Source: Lasioglossum baleicum
Taxonomy: Eukaryota; Arthropoda; Insecta; Hymenoptera; Halictidae
Reading direction: 5' to 3'
NCBI RefSeq assembly: GCF_051020765.1
Contig: NW_027469231.1
Location: 265,372-329,371 of the forward strand
DNA: 64,000 nt
Under the pieces are notes generated by a model, which had not been told where the DNA came from, made no database searches, and saw only the letters and a program-made list of their open reading frames with translations. Shown here piece after piece: positions 48,214 to 62,653 of this stretch (the first letter of the stretch is position 1; every line of letters begins with the position of its first letter). The translations under genes and the position numbers were made by a program.

Positions 48214-51200
48214 TTTACTCCGGGAATACATGGTTTGCCTCTTCGAATATTGGAATACGACAAGCTATGGACTTAGGCGTTCGTCTCTCAAAGAAGGTGG
48301 TAACGTCCTCGAACGGTTTGATCCTCGATCTTATAAATAATACATGAAATTATGGTGCCCATCATTAAAATGTATACTAATGTGTTTCTCTGAACACAAA
48401 TTTAAACCATCGATGCGGAGGCTTACAATCTCGGCTGGTATGGCTTTCGGTAAAAGGTATAACTATATACAAGAAGGTAACGATCTAAAACGGTATGTCG
48501 GTCTGCATTAATATTGACTCCGAGAATTAAGGAGTCCATTGCAAATACTGTACGCGCCACTTACTCCCAGAGTGCCTATTTTGACTCTGGGGATCCTAGA
48601 ATACGTGAAGCTATTAACTTAGCCTCTCGAATCCGATAGAATGTGGTATCGTTCTTGAGTAATTTGACTCTCGATTTTGCTATTCAGACACGAAAATAAG
48701 GTCTCCGTCAGCTACACCGACTACTATTTTCTTTCCGTGAACACTAAGCAAGACACTCGCTAGTTCGGTTCGTTCTAGGTCGATAAGTTATACAATCAAA
48801 GGTTTAACCTTATACCAGTTGGTAACGTTCTTCGTCGGTTTTGACGCTCAACTTTAATATCCATACAATGAATTAGTGTGCCTATTGCCCATACTGATCG
48901 ACGGATTTTCTACCGGAATACCATGTTTGACACTCGGAATAACAGGATTGGTGAATCTATTGGATTAGCTGTGCGACTTTCCGAAATGGTGGTAACGATG
49001 TGCGCCTGGCTGACCATCGACCTTCTAATTAATAGATGAAATGAAGGTGCCAGTCGTTGAAATGAATACTAGTTTCTTTCGCTGAACATGAACTCAATCT
49101 CTCGATGAAGCCGGTGAGATTCGCGGAAGTTATCACCTTCTGTAATCATTTGATAATATACCAATTGGTAACGCTCTAAAACGGTTTGACGCTCTAGTTT
49201 AATATTCAAATCGTAAAGTAAGGTGCTTATATCCAAAGCTGTTCAGCGGACTCACACCGGGAATACCTGCTTTAACTTAGGAATCGCTGGATAGGTGAAG
49301 CTATTGACTTAGCCGTTCGACTCTCTAGGAATGTGTCAACATTCTCGAACGGTTTGACCCTCGACCTTCTAATTCAGACATGAAGTTAAGGTGCCCGTCT
49401 CTGAAATGAAGAATTATTTCTCTCTCAGTTTACGAAGTTATAATCTCCATGATAACGGTGATATTCTCGGAATTTAACGCTATCTGTAAACGTCTGACTT
49501 TATACCAATTGGTAAATTTTTCAAGCGGTTTGACGCTCTATTTTAACACTCAACTCGTGAATTGAGGTGTCTACTGCCAATACTGTTCAGCGGTTTTATT
49601 CCCGAAATACCTGGCTTGACTCTCGGTACAGCAGGATAGGTGAAGCTATTGTGCTATATGTGCGATTTCACAAGGAAGATGGTATCGTTCTGGATCGGTT
49701 TGCCTCTCGATCTTCTCTTTCCTACATGAAATTAATGTGCCCGCCACTAAAATGTATACTAATTTGTATTTCTGATCACGAAGTTATATTGTCGATAGAG
49801 CTCATTACGTACACGGAGGGTAAGGTCTTCGGTAAAACGTTTGACTTTACAGCAATTCGTTACGTTCTCAATCGAATTGACGCTCTACTTTCACATGCAA
49901 ACCGTGAATTATGGTGTCCATTGCCAAAAATGTTTAGCGTACTTTCTCCCAGAATACCTGGTTTGATTCTCCGAATCATTGGGTAGGTGAAGCTATTGAG
50001 TTAGCGGATCGAATCTGAAGGAAGGTGGTAACTTTCAGGAACGGTTTGACACTCCACCTTCAAATTCATGGATTAAACGAACGATCCCGTCACTGAATAT
50101 TATTATACAGGAATGCTAATGCCTGTACTGTCTAGCCGTTAGTTTCTTACAGCACGTGGTAACGTTCTCGAACCGTTTGGCACTCCATCTGCAAATTCAT
50201 ACTTGAAATTAAGGTGCCCGTCTGCACAGTATATAATAATTTGTTTCTCTGTACACGATGCTACACTCTCATATACAGTGAATAAGACATTCGCAATATA
50301 AGGTATTCAGTAAAACGTTTGATCTTATACAAATTGCTAACGATCACAATTGGACTGTCTCTCTACTTTAATATTAAAACCGTGAATTAAGGTGTCTAAT
50401 GGCAACACTGTTCTGTTTATTGGCTTGGATCTGTAGATTAATAGTCATACCGTCAATTAGGTGTCTATTGCATGTACTCTCCAGCTGATATCCTGCCTAC
50501 GTACCTTGTCTAACTCTCAGAATCGTATGGTACATGAGGCAATTGACTTAGCCGTTCGACTCTCGAAGACGGTGGCAACATTCTCGAACGGTTTGACTTT
50601 CGATTTTGCCATACATACATGAAAATAAAGTGCCGTCTTATGTAATGTATACTAATTTGTTTCCGTGATTACTATGCATGGCACTCCCTACAGCGGGTTG
50701 GACTACTCGGGAGGTAAGGCCTTCGTAAGAATGATTGATTCGATATGAATAGGTAACGTAATACAACGGTTTTACGATCGACTTTAATATTCGAATATGA
50801 TTTATGGTGTCAATTACCAATACTGTGCATCGCCGAGACTCACGGAGTACCTGGTTTGACTCTCGGCACTGCAGGGTAGGAATCGTTATTGACGTAGCCA
50901 TACGACTCTAGAGAAAAGATGATAACGTTCTCCCGCAGCCTGGCTCTCGATTTTGCTATTCATACGTGGCACTGAGGTGTCCGTCTGCTGAAATATCTAC
51001 CCACTTGTTTCCGTGAACACTAAGCTCGACTCTCGCCACAGCGGATTAGGATCTCGGAAGGTAAGGTATTGGGTAAAAAAGTATTGCCTTATGTTAATTG
51101 ATAATGTTCTCCGGCGGTTCGAACCGGTACCTTAATATTTATACCGTGAATTATGGTGTGTATGGTCAATAACCTTCAGCGGATGTACTCCCGGAATACT

Positions 51201-54200
51201 GGCTTTCCCTCTGCAAAGTACAGGATAGCTGAAGCTATTAACTTAGCAGTTTGTCTCTAACAGAATGTGGTAACGTTCTCCAAGGCTTCGAATATCGATA
51301 TTCTAATTCTTAAATGAATTTATGGTGCCGTCACTAAATTGTATACTATTTTGTTTCTCTAAACATGAAGCTGTACTCTCGGTACGGCTGGTTATCTTCT
51401 CGGTCGGTAAGTCATTGGGTAAATTGTTTCATTTTATATCAATTGTTTCGTTCTCACACGGTGTAATAATCTGTTTCAATATTCAATCCTCGAATTAAGG
51501 TATCTATCGCTAATGCTGGACAGCGCATTTACTCCCGGAATATCTCCTTTGACTTTCCAAACCACAGGATGTATGAAGCTACTGACGTATCCGATTCAAT
51601 CTCAAAGAACGTTGTACCTTTCTCGAATTGTTTGACCATAAAACTCATTACTCATAATGAAATTAAGGTCCACGTCACTTGAGTGTGCAATAATTTGATC
51701 CTCTAACCACGATATTATACTCTCGACGAAGCGGGCGAGATTCGAGTAGCTCCCGCCGTCGGGATAACGTTTGTATGTATCGAAATTGCTAACGTTCACA
51801 AACGGTTTCACGCTCTACTTTAATATACATAGAGCCAGTTAAGGCGTCCATTACCAATACTTTGGAGCGGATGGACTCCCGGAATTCCTTGTTTGACTCT
51901 CGGAATATCAGGATAGGTGAAACTTTTGACTCAGCCGTTCGATGCTCAAAGGAGATGGCAACGTTCTCGAAATATCTTACTCGTGATTTTGGAATTCATG
52001 TTTAAACATAAGGTGCCCGTCACTGCAATGAATATCAATTTTGTATCTCTGCTCACGGAGTTATATTCTTGATACAGCGGGGTATGTTCTCGGAGGGAAC
52101 AGTCTTCGGTAAAGCTATTGGCATTATACTAATGGGTCATAACCATGACTATCGGAATAGGAAGATAGGTGAAGCTATTGACTTAACTATAGGACTCTCA
52201 AAGAAGGAGCGATCGGTCTCGAAGTCTTTGACTCTCGATTATTTTGTTCATACATGAAATTAAGGTGTGCTTCTACTACAATGTCTACCAATTTGTTTCC
52301 GTGAGCACTAAAAGTGACACTCGCTACTGCGGGTGAGGTTCATGATAGGTAAGGTATACGGTAAAATGTTTGAATTTACACCATTACGTAATGCGCTCCA
52401 ACGATTTGACGGTATAAATTAATATTCATACCGTGAATTAAGGTGTCTATTGCCAATATTGCTCTTGCGGATTTGCTCCTGGAATTCCAGACAAGTCTGA
52501 CTCACAGAATTACAGGAGAGGTGAAGCTCCTGACACAGCCGTTCCAATCTCAAAAACGCTGGTAACGTACTCGAAAAGATTGACTCTCGATTTTGCTACT
52601 CATACATGAAAATAAGGTGCCCGACTTCTGAAATGTCTATTTATTTCTTCTCCAGAACACTAAGGATGACATACCGTGGTGACGGCAATGCTTCTCGGGT
52701 GGTAAAGCCTTCGGGAATCGGAATGACGTTCCTCCAATTGGTAGCGATCCCAAACGGTTTGACGCTCTACTTTAATACCTAAACCGAGAATTAGGGTGTC
52801 TCTTGCCTAAACCATTCAGCGGATTTACTCCCGCAGTTCATATCTGGCTCTCGGAATCTCAGGATATGTGCGGCTATTGTCTTAGCCGTTCGTCTCTCAC
52901 AGATGGTAGGTATGTCCTCGAGCGGTTTGCCTCTCGATCTTCTAATTCATACACGAAGATAAGGTGCTCATTCCTTACATGAATACTAATTTCATTCCCC
53001 GATCTCGAATTTATACTCTCCACGCAGCGGGTCATGTCCTCGGAAGGTAAGGACTTCTGTAAAATGTTTGTCTCTATACCAATTGGTAACGTTCTGAAAG
53101 TGATTGACGAATTACGTTAACTTTACATCGCGATTTAATGTGTCGATTGCCAATCCTGTTCAGGGGATTTACTCCCCGAATTCCTGCTTTAACTTTCGGA
53201 ATCACAGGGTAGCAGAAGCTATTGCCTTTGGCGTTCGACTCTCGGCGAACGGGTTAGAGCTCTGGAAATGATTGTCCTTCGACAATCTAATTCATCCACG
53301 AAATTATGATTCGCGGCACGAGGATGTATATTAATTTGTTTCGCTGAACTCTTAGCAATACTCTCTACACAGCGGGATTGTTCCTTGGAATGTAGGGCTG
53401 TCTGCAAGAAGCGTGACTATATATCAATAAGTATCATTCAACAGCGGCTTGACTCTGTACTTTAATAATTATAACGTGAATTAAGGTGCCTCTTGCCAAT
53501 ACTCCTCGGCTGGTTTATTTTCGGAATACGGTGTTTGGTTCTCGGAGTCACAGAATACGTGGAGCTATTGACTTAGCAGTGCGGCTCTCAGGAAAGGTGG
53601 TATCATTATCGAACGGTTACACTCTCGATCTATTTATTCGTATATAAAATTAACGTGTCCCATCGGCTCCAATGCCCGCTTATATGTTTTGGTGATCATT
53701 AAAGTTATTCACTCGCTAAAGGGGGTTACATTCACGGATGGCAAGGTATTCGGCAAAACGATTCACTCTATTCCAAGTTGTATCGTTCTCCATCGGCTTG
53801 AATATATACTTTAACATCCGTACCCTGAAATAATGTGTCTACTGGCAACACTGTTCGTGGATTCACTCCCCGACTACCTGGTCTGATTCACGAAAATTCA
53901 AGATAGGTGATGCTATTGACTCAGACGTTTGACTCTCGAAGATGTTTGTAACAATCCCGATCGGTTTGACTCTCGGTTTTGATATACCTACATGAAAATA
54001 AAGTGTCCGTCTGCTAAAATGTCTACTAATTTATTTCCGTGAGCACTAAGCATGATAATCGCTACATAGGGATAGGTGCTTCGAAGGTATGGCCTTCGGT
54101 AAAACGTTCGACCTTATTCCCATTGGTAACGCACTCAAACGGTTTGAATCTCTACTTTGATATTCAAATCGTGAATTACGGTGCCAACTGCCAATACTGC

Positions 54201-57200
54201 TCAGCGGAATCACTCCCGGGGTACCTGTTTGACTCTCGAATCCCCATGATTAGTGAAGTTATTGACTTAGCTGTTCGTCTCTCACAGAAGGTGGCAACGT
54301 TCCCGAGCGGTCCGACACTCGATATTGTGAGTCACTCATGAAGTTACGGTTCGCGACACTAGGATGCATACAAATTTATTTCCCGGCACAAGTGAATATA
54401 CTCTCGATACAGCGGGGAAGGTTAGCGGGAAGTAAGGCCCCCGGTATACAGTTAGACTGTTTACGAATATGTAACCTTCTACAACAGTTTGAGTGTGTGC
54501 ATTGCCAATACTATTGCGAATACAATTCAGCGGACTTACCCCCGTTGTACCTAGTATGACTATCGGGATAGCAGGATCGGTGAAGCTATGGCCATAGCCA
54601 CGCGACTCTCAAAAGAGGTGTTAACGTTCTCGGATCGTTTGGCATTCGACCTTCTATTTCATGTATCAAATTAAGATGTTCGTCACTATAATGTATACTC
54701 GTGTGTTTCCTTAAACACGTAGATATGTTCACGATACTGCTGGTTCGCTACTCCGACGGTAAGGCATACGGTGAAACGTTTGACTTTATTGCAATTATTA
54801 TCGGTCTCGCGCGGTGTGATGCCCTATCTTAATATTCACTCCGCGAACTAGAGTACTAATTGCCAATGCTGTACAGCGGACTTACTTCCGGAATGCGTGG
54901 TTTGACTCTTGAAGTCGCAGGATACATGAAACTATTGACATGGCGGTTCGACTCTCGCTGAAGGTTGGAACGATCTCGATCGGTTTAGCCCTCGAACTTC
55001 TAATTCATGCATTAAATTAAGGTGCTTATCAATCAAATGCATACTAATTAGCTTCGGTGGACACGAAGTTAGACTGACGATTAGGCGGGTTAACTTCCCG
55101 TCAGGTAAGGTCTTCTGTAAAAAGTTTGACACTATACCAATTCGTAATCTTCTACAATGGTTTGACTCTGGAGCTTAATATTTATCCCGTGAAATAGGGT
55201 GTACGAAGCCAACAATGTACAGCAAAATTACTCCCGGAATGCCAGGTTTGACTCTCGGGATCAAAGGATAGGTGAAGCTGTTGACTTAGCCGTTCGACCC
55301 CCAACGAAGGTGCTAACGTTCTCGAACGGTTTGGCCCTCCATCTTCCGATTCATAGATGATGTTATGGTGCCCGGCACTGAAGTCAATACAAATTTCGTT
55401 CCATGCACACGTAGTTAAACTCTCGATGAAGCGGGTGTGGTTCGCGGTTGGTATGGCCTTGTGTAAAACGTTTACTTTATACCAATCTGTAGCGCACTCA
55501 AATGGTTGGACGCTGTACTTTATACTTATACCGTGAATTAAGGCGTCTATTGCAAATACTGTTCAGGGCATTTGCTCCCGGAATACCTGGTTTGACTCTC
55601 GGAATCACAGGATATGTGAAGCAATCGACTTCGCAGTTCGACATTCAAAGATGGTGATAACGGTCTCAAACGGAATGACCATCAATCCTCTAATTCATAC
55701 ATGAATTTAATGCGCTCGTCACTGAAATGTATACTAATTTGCTTCCCTGAGCACGATGATATAGTCTCGAAACAGCGGGTTAGCTTCACAGATACTAAGG
55801 CCTTCGTTGAAATCTTCGACTATATAGCAATAGGGAACATTTTACAACGTTTTCACTTTGTACATTAATATTCGAGCCGTAAATTAATGTGCCTATTTCT
55901 AATACTTTCCAGCAGATTTACTCCCGGAATGCCAGGTATGACTCTCTGAACCACTGGATAGGTGAAGCTATTTACAACCGTTCGTCCCACACAGAAGGTG
56001 GCAACATCCTCGAACGGTTTGACACTCTGTCTTCTAATTCATACATAAAATTACGGCGTCCATCACAGAAATGGAGACTAACTTCTTTCTCAGAGCATGA
56101 AGTTATACTCTCGAAGCGGTCGGGTAGCTTCTCCGAATATAAGGCTATGGTAACGTGTTAGACTTTATACTAATTCGAACGCCTCAAAACACTTTCACGC
56201 CCTACTTTAATCTTCAAACCGTGAATTATGGTGTCAATTGACAATTTTCGTCAGCGGACTATCTCTCGGTTTTCCCGTCTTGCGTCTCGGAATCACGGCA
56301 TAGGCGATGCTATTGACGCAGCCGTTTGATTCTCAATGACGGTGGTAACGTTATCGAACGGATTGACGCTCGACCTTCTAATTCATACTTGGAGTCAAAG
56401 TTCCCGCCACTGAAATAGATACTATCTTCCTTCTCTGAACACGAAGTTATATTCTCTATGAGGCGGGTGGTATTCGCGGCAGGTAGCGCCTTCAGTAAAA
56501 CGTCTGACTTTATAACAATTGGGTAACCTTCTCAATGGGTGTGACGCTCTATTTTAATATCCAACCCATAAACTGTGGTGTCCATTCCCAATACTGTTCT
56601 GCGGAATATCTCTCGAAATACCTGGTCTGACATACGGAATCACAGGATAGGTGAAGTTATTGACTTAGCCGTTCAATCCTCAATGAAGGTGGTATCGATC
56701 TCGAACGGATTGACAATCGACCTCCCACTTAAGCCGTCCATCTGCTAAAATGTCTACTAATTTGTTGGTCTGAACACGAAGTTATACCACGATATAGCTG
56801 GTCAAGTCCTCCGAAGGTAGGGATTCCGGTAAGAAATATGACTTTATACCAATGCATAACGTTTTCAAACAGTTTGACTCTCTACTTTAATACTCATGTC
56901 CCGAATTAACGTTTCTATTCCCGATAGTGTGCAGCGGATTTACTGCTGCAACAACAGGCTTGACTCTCGTAATGGCAGGATAGGAGAAGCTAGTGACTTC
57001 GCCCATCGGCCGACAAAGAAGTGCCAACGTTCTCAAACGGTATGTCCCTCGATCTTCTATCTCATACCCGATACTCAGGTGCCTGACACGAAAGTGTGTA
57101 CTAATTTGGTTCTCCGATCACGAAGATATACTCTCGAAGGAGTTGGATAGGTTCTCGGAAGGTAAGGCATTCGGTAAATAGTTGGACTACATGCCTATAC

Positions 57201-58074
57201 TTAACGATCTGCAATGGTGTGAATCTGAACGTTATTTTACGTACCGTGAACTAAGGTGTTTATTGCCAGTACAGTACAGCGTATTTACTGCCGGAATACC
57301 GGGTTTGACTCTCGAAATTATACGATAAGTGATGCTATAGACTTAGCCGTTCGACCTGCAAAGATGGAGGTAACTTTCGCACATTCAATCTCCTGTTTTA
57401 TTCATGAAATTAACATGTCCGTCCCGAAAATGAATGCTAATTCGTTCCTTTGATCTCGCTGCTATACCCTCGATACAGCGGGGTAGGTTTTCGGAGGGTA
57501 AAGTCTTCTGTGAAGCGTTTGACTCTAAACCAATTGGTATCGTTCTCCAACGGTTTGACGCTTGATCTTCTTATTCATAGCTGAAAATTAGGAGCCCGCC
57601 ACTAGAATATATACTAATTTGTAACTCCGATCACGAAGCTATACTCTCGATGCAGCGGGTTAATTTTTCGGAGGAAAGGTCGGTGCTAAAACGTCTGACA
57701 TTATATCAACTGGTAACGCCCTCAAACAGTTTGACGCTCTATGTTAATATTCAAACTGCGAATTAAGGTGTCTACTCGGAATACTGTTGAGAGGACTTAC
57801 TTCTCGGTTTTCCTGGGTTGACTCACGGAATCACGGGATAGGTGAAGTTATTCACTTGGCCGTTCGAATCTCAAAGGAGGCGGTAACGTTCATGATCAGT
57901 CTGCCCCCGGTCCACTAATCCATACACGAAATGACGGTGCCCGTCTCTAAAACGCCTACTAATTTGCATTTCGAATCACGAAGTTGAACCGTCAATATAG
58001 CGGGTTAGCTTCTCGGAAGGAGTGGCCTACGGCAAAAAGTTAGACTGTATACGAATGGGTAAAGTTCTACAACG
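48214..58074 (-). repeat. Satellite A array, - orientation (about 28.6 units)
   Basis: Minus-strand A units with several internal deletions (near 50100, 50410, 52140). Stretches match the earlier minus-strand array in the same order: 49660-49790 with 23480-23610, 50430-50870 with 25430-26225, and 57560-58074 with 26800-27340. A first-half to first-half register switch occurs at about 57545. Confidence 0.93.
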
Positions 58075-58086
58075 AACAGTGAATGA

Positions 58087-59754
58087 TGGTACGGCACATC
58101 GAGCAACACTACTGTATGGTCACCGTTAATTTCTTGAGACTTGATATTGAACCGCAAACAATTCTTTCTCATTCTTATATTTACATACAAATAATGCAAT
58201 ATACTGTTATTGTGATTACAATTTTATTCGAAATTGTCTATTGTTGGTTGAAAAAATTGTATTTCTCAAGAGAAGTGGCTGTGGAACTAGTTCAGTGCAC
58301 GTTCATGACATTATTTTGTTAATCTCATTGTTATTTTACATGATTTTCTGTATACGGGCCTGCGCTTCCGGAGCGACACAGCTGCAGTGGCACTGTACAT
58401 GCGTACGGCAGATCGGAGCGGTATACTGGATGGTCTTCGTAGATTTCGTTAACGATGATTTTGAGCCGTGTGCATTTTGTCCCAAATTTCCCATTTATTT
58501 ACACATTCTGTGATTTAATGTTATGACATTTCGATTTTCATCTAAATTTTCAATTTACGTCTTAAGGAATTTATTTTTCATGTAAAAGTGACTTCAGAAT
58601 TAGATGAGTGCACGTTATGTCATTATTGTGTTAAACTTATTTTCATTTCATATCAGTCTGTATACGTTCATACGCTGTCGGAGCGATACCACTGACGCTG
58701 TCTTGTATTTGCGTACAGCAGGTCGGGCGACACTACAGGATGGTCTCCATCATTTCCTTTATCTTTCGACTTTATCCTTCGGCACGATTGACGAGGTCTT
58801 GTTTGTAGCTACGTACGGCTGGTCTGGACGAATCTACTGCATGGTCTTCGTTAATTTCTCTAACATTGATATTGTACCGCACGCACCTTTTCCAGTTTTC
58901 CATTTATTTATACATACTGTAATTCACTCATATGATATCTTCTATTTTTTACGCAATTATCAATTTTTAGTTTAAAAGAATGTATTTCCTTGTAATTAGA
59001 TGAGAGTACGTTTATGACGTATCTTGTTCACCTTAATGTTATTTTGTATGATTGTTTTTGTAGGTACCTACGTTTCCAGTGCTACACGACTGGAGAGGCC
59101 TCGTAACTGCGTTCGGTTGATCAGAGCGACACTACTGCATGATCTTCGACAACTTATCTAACCTTGTTACTGTACCGCATACATTCCTTCCCAGTCTTCC
59201 ATTTACTTGTACATTTCATAGTAAAAGTGTCTTTGGATATAGTTGAGCTTACGTTTGTGACAGTATTTTGTTATGCTAGTTATTTTTCATACGTTTGTGC
59301 GTATGCGGATCTACGCGTCCGAGGCGTGACGTTTGGAGTGGTTTTGTAGTTGCGTTAGGGAGATCCGAGCGATAGTGCTGTAGGGTGTTTGATAACTTCT
59401 TTGACCTTGATATTGTGCTGTGTGCATTATTTTTCTGTAATCTGTTCGTGTCTACATACTGTAATTTACTGTTACGATATCCTCAATTCTTTTCAAAATT
59501 TTCAATTTTTGGTTTAAAGAATTGTATTTATCAGTATAAGGTCTTTGGAATTAGTTCAGTGTACCCGTATGACATTATTTTGTTCAACTAATTGTTATTT
59601 TGTATGATTGCCTGTGTTTGTACATACGATGTTTGATCTTCTGAATGGTCTTCGATAATGCTTCTAACCTTCATATTGTACGGTTAGAACTTTTTCCCAG
59701 ATTTTCATTTATTTGTTCATACTGTATGTTACTGCTATGATGTTTTCACTGCTC
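58087..59754 (+). repeat. Satellite B array, + orientation, copy 3 (about 5.3 units)
   Basis: AT-rich 315-bp units starting after the spacer GAACAGTGAATGAT. Within a unit the two CGGAGCG boxes lie 45 bp apart (58369 and 58414). One unit near 59210 is internally shortened, and another near 59630 lacks the first box region, as also seen at 28330-28380. It ends at the recurring B+/B- switch. Confidence 0.93.
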
Positions 59755-62653
59755 CTAAAAAATACAATTTCTGAGATAAAAAATTTTAGGGTTTGAATAA
59801 AATCGGAAATATCATAACAGTAGATCACAGAATGTAGAAATAAATAGTGAATATCGAAAGAATGCATTCGGCACAATATCAAGGTTAGTGAAATTAACGA
59901 AGATAATACCGTAGTGTTGGTCCTATATGCCGAACGCAACTCCACGGCCATAGCAGGCTTGTCGCCCCGGAAGCGTATGTAGGTACAAAGACAATTATGT
60001 AAAATAGAAATAATTTTCGGCATAATATTGGCATAAACGTACACTCAACTAATTCCAAAGACCTTATACTGATAAATACAATTCTTTAAACCATAAATTG
60101 AAAATTTTGAAAAGAATTGGGGATTTCGTAACAGTAAATTACAGTATGTAGACACGAACAGATTACAGAAAAAGAATGCTCACCGCACAATATCAAGGTC
60201 AAAGAAGTTATCAAACACCCTACAGCACTATCGCTCGATATTCCGAACGCAACTGCAAGAGAACTCCACCCGTGTCGCTTCCGAAGCGTAGGTGCGTACA
60301 CGCACAATCGTTTAAAATAACAAAAAATATAGGATACTGATGTCATAAAGGTACACTCAACTAATTCCGAAGACACTTTTCATAAAATGCACTATGATTG
60401 GTATTAGAAATTGGGAATTTTGAAAAAATTCGTAATTATTTAATCAGTAAATTACAGTATATATAAATAAATGGAAGAATGCGAAGGAATGCATACGATA
60501 CTCTATCACGGTTAAAGAAATTAACGTAAGCCATACAGAAGTTGTCGCTCCGACCTAGCGAACGCAACAACAAGACGAATCCAGTTCTGTCGCTCCGACA
60601 GCGTAGGTACATATAGAAACATTCACACAATGTAACAACAAATTATACAAGATATGGTCATTAACGTGCACACAACTAATTCAAATGACACTTTTCTTAA
60701 GGAATACGATTTTTTTAAACAAAGATTACGAAATTCTAAAAAAGCATCGAATATATAATAACTGTAAAGAACAGCATGTTAAAATAAAAACAAAGCTGCG
60801 TGAGGATGCACACGGTACAATGTTAAGTATGAAGAAATTAACAAAGATCATACAGTACTCCCACCGATCTATCGCACGAAATAGCACGACATCGCCAATC
60901 GTGTCTCTCTGGCAGCGTAGGAACGTATGCCATCAATGATTCAAAATAACAATGAATTTAGCATAACATTGTTATAAGCGTACACACCAAATAATTCCGC
61001 AGATACTTCTGCTAACGAATACAATTTTTTATACTAAAAATTGAAAATATTGATAAAAATCGAAAATATCATACACTAAATTAAAGTATGCATAATTAAA
61101 TGGATTAATGGGTAAAAATGCATACGGTACAATATCAAGGTTAATGAAATTAACGAAGATCATGCAGTAATGTCGATCCGATCTGCCGAACACAACGGCA
61201 AGTCCACTCTTTCCTTGTCACACCAGATGCGCAAGCAAGATGCATGCAGGCAATCATATAAAATAACAATAAGATTAGCAAAATATTGCCATAAACGTAC
61301 ACTCATATAATTCCCATGTCACGTTTACTGAGAAATACAATTTTTGATATTATCAATTATAGAATCTGTTATTCAATTGTAGAAATAAATAGAAAACTGC
61401 GAAAGAATGCGTGCAGAACAATCTTATTGCTAAAGTAATTAACAATGACCATGCAAAATGCCGCCCCGATCTACAGCACGCAACTACAATACCACTCCAG
61501 CAATGTCGGTCTGGAAGCGTACGTGCTCGTACAGCCAATCATATGACGTACAAATTAGGGTAACGAAATAATATCATGAACGCAAACTCTGCGAATTGTA
61601 AAGACACTATCACTAAGTCATACAATTTCTTCAAATAAGAAATAAAAATTTTGAAAAATATCGAAAATATTATATCATTAAATTACAGAATGTGTAAATA
61701 AATGGAGAATTGGGGAAAAAATGCATACGGTACAAAAGCAGGGTTAAAGAAATTAGCGTCGACCATACAGTAGCATCCCTCCGATATCCCGAACGCACCT
61801 ACATGCCCCGGCCAGTCGTGTAGCTCCGACAGCGTAGGTACTTATACAGACAATCATATCAAATAACAATATTTGTAACAAGATAATTTCATAAACGCGT
61901 ACGCTCAACTAATTTCAATGGCACCTTTACTAAGAAATACAATTTGATTACGTAAAATCTGAAAATTTCGAAGAAGAACGAAAATATACCAACAGTAAAT
62001 TACAGTACCCACAAACAAACAGAAAACTTGGACAGAATTCCTATGATACAAAATCAAGGATAAGGGATTAACTGAAACCATACAGTAATGCCGCTTCGAG
62101 CTGCCGTGTAGAACTACAAGACCTCGATAGTCGTCTTGCTCCGGCTGCGTTGGTACGTATACAGACAACATTAGAAAATAACAACAAGCTTAATAAAATA
62201 TTGGAATAAACGTAAGCTCGACTAATTCAAAAGGAACTCTTACAGAGACATTACTATTTTATAGGATAAAAAGTTCGAATTTTGTAATATGTAGAAAATA
62301 TCATAATATTAAATTACAGTATGTATAAATAAACGGAAAACTGAGAAAAGATGCAAGCGGTACAATATCAAGGCAATAGTAATTTCCAACGACCATCAAA
62401 TAGGTGTCGTACCCATCCACCCAACGCAACCACAAGATGACTCCAGTGGTATCGTGCCGGTAGCGAAGGTACATATTTAGAGAATCACATAATATAACAG
62501 GTAATATAACATAATATTGTCACAAACGTATGCTCAACTAATTCTAAAGGCATATTTCATGTACGATTCAATTTCTGAAATTAAAAACTTGAAATTTTGA
62601 AAAAAATCGGAAATATCATAACAGTGTATTGCAGTTCGTGTCTAGATATAGAA
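59755..62653 (-). repeat. Satellite B array, - orientation, copy 3 (about 9.2 units)
   Basis: Reverse-complement B units from the strand switch to the B/A boundary at 62653. The first unit (59755-59940) closely matches 28445-28640, including ATCGAAAGAATGCATTCGGC. The unit at 61890-62125 matches 28700-28960. No coding potential beyond chance open frames in the repeat. Confidence 0.93.

Noticed and set aside
49567..49986. 139-codon frame in satellite A as a gene
   Set aside because: It spans just over one 345-bp unit, and the same landmarks appear in shorter, broken frames throughout the arrays.
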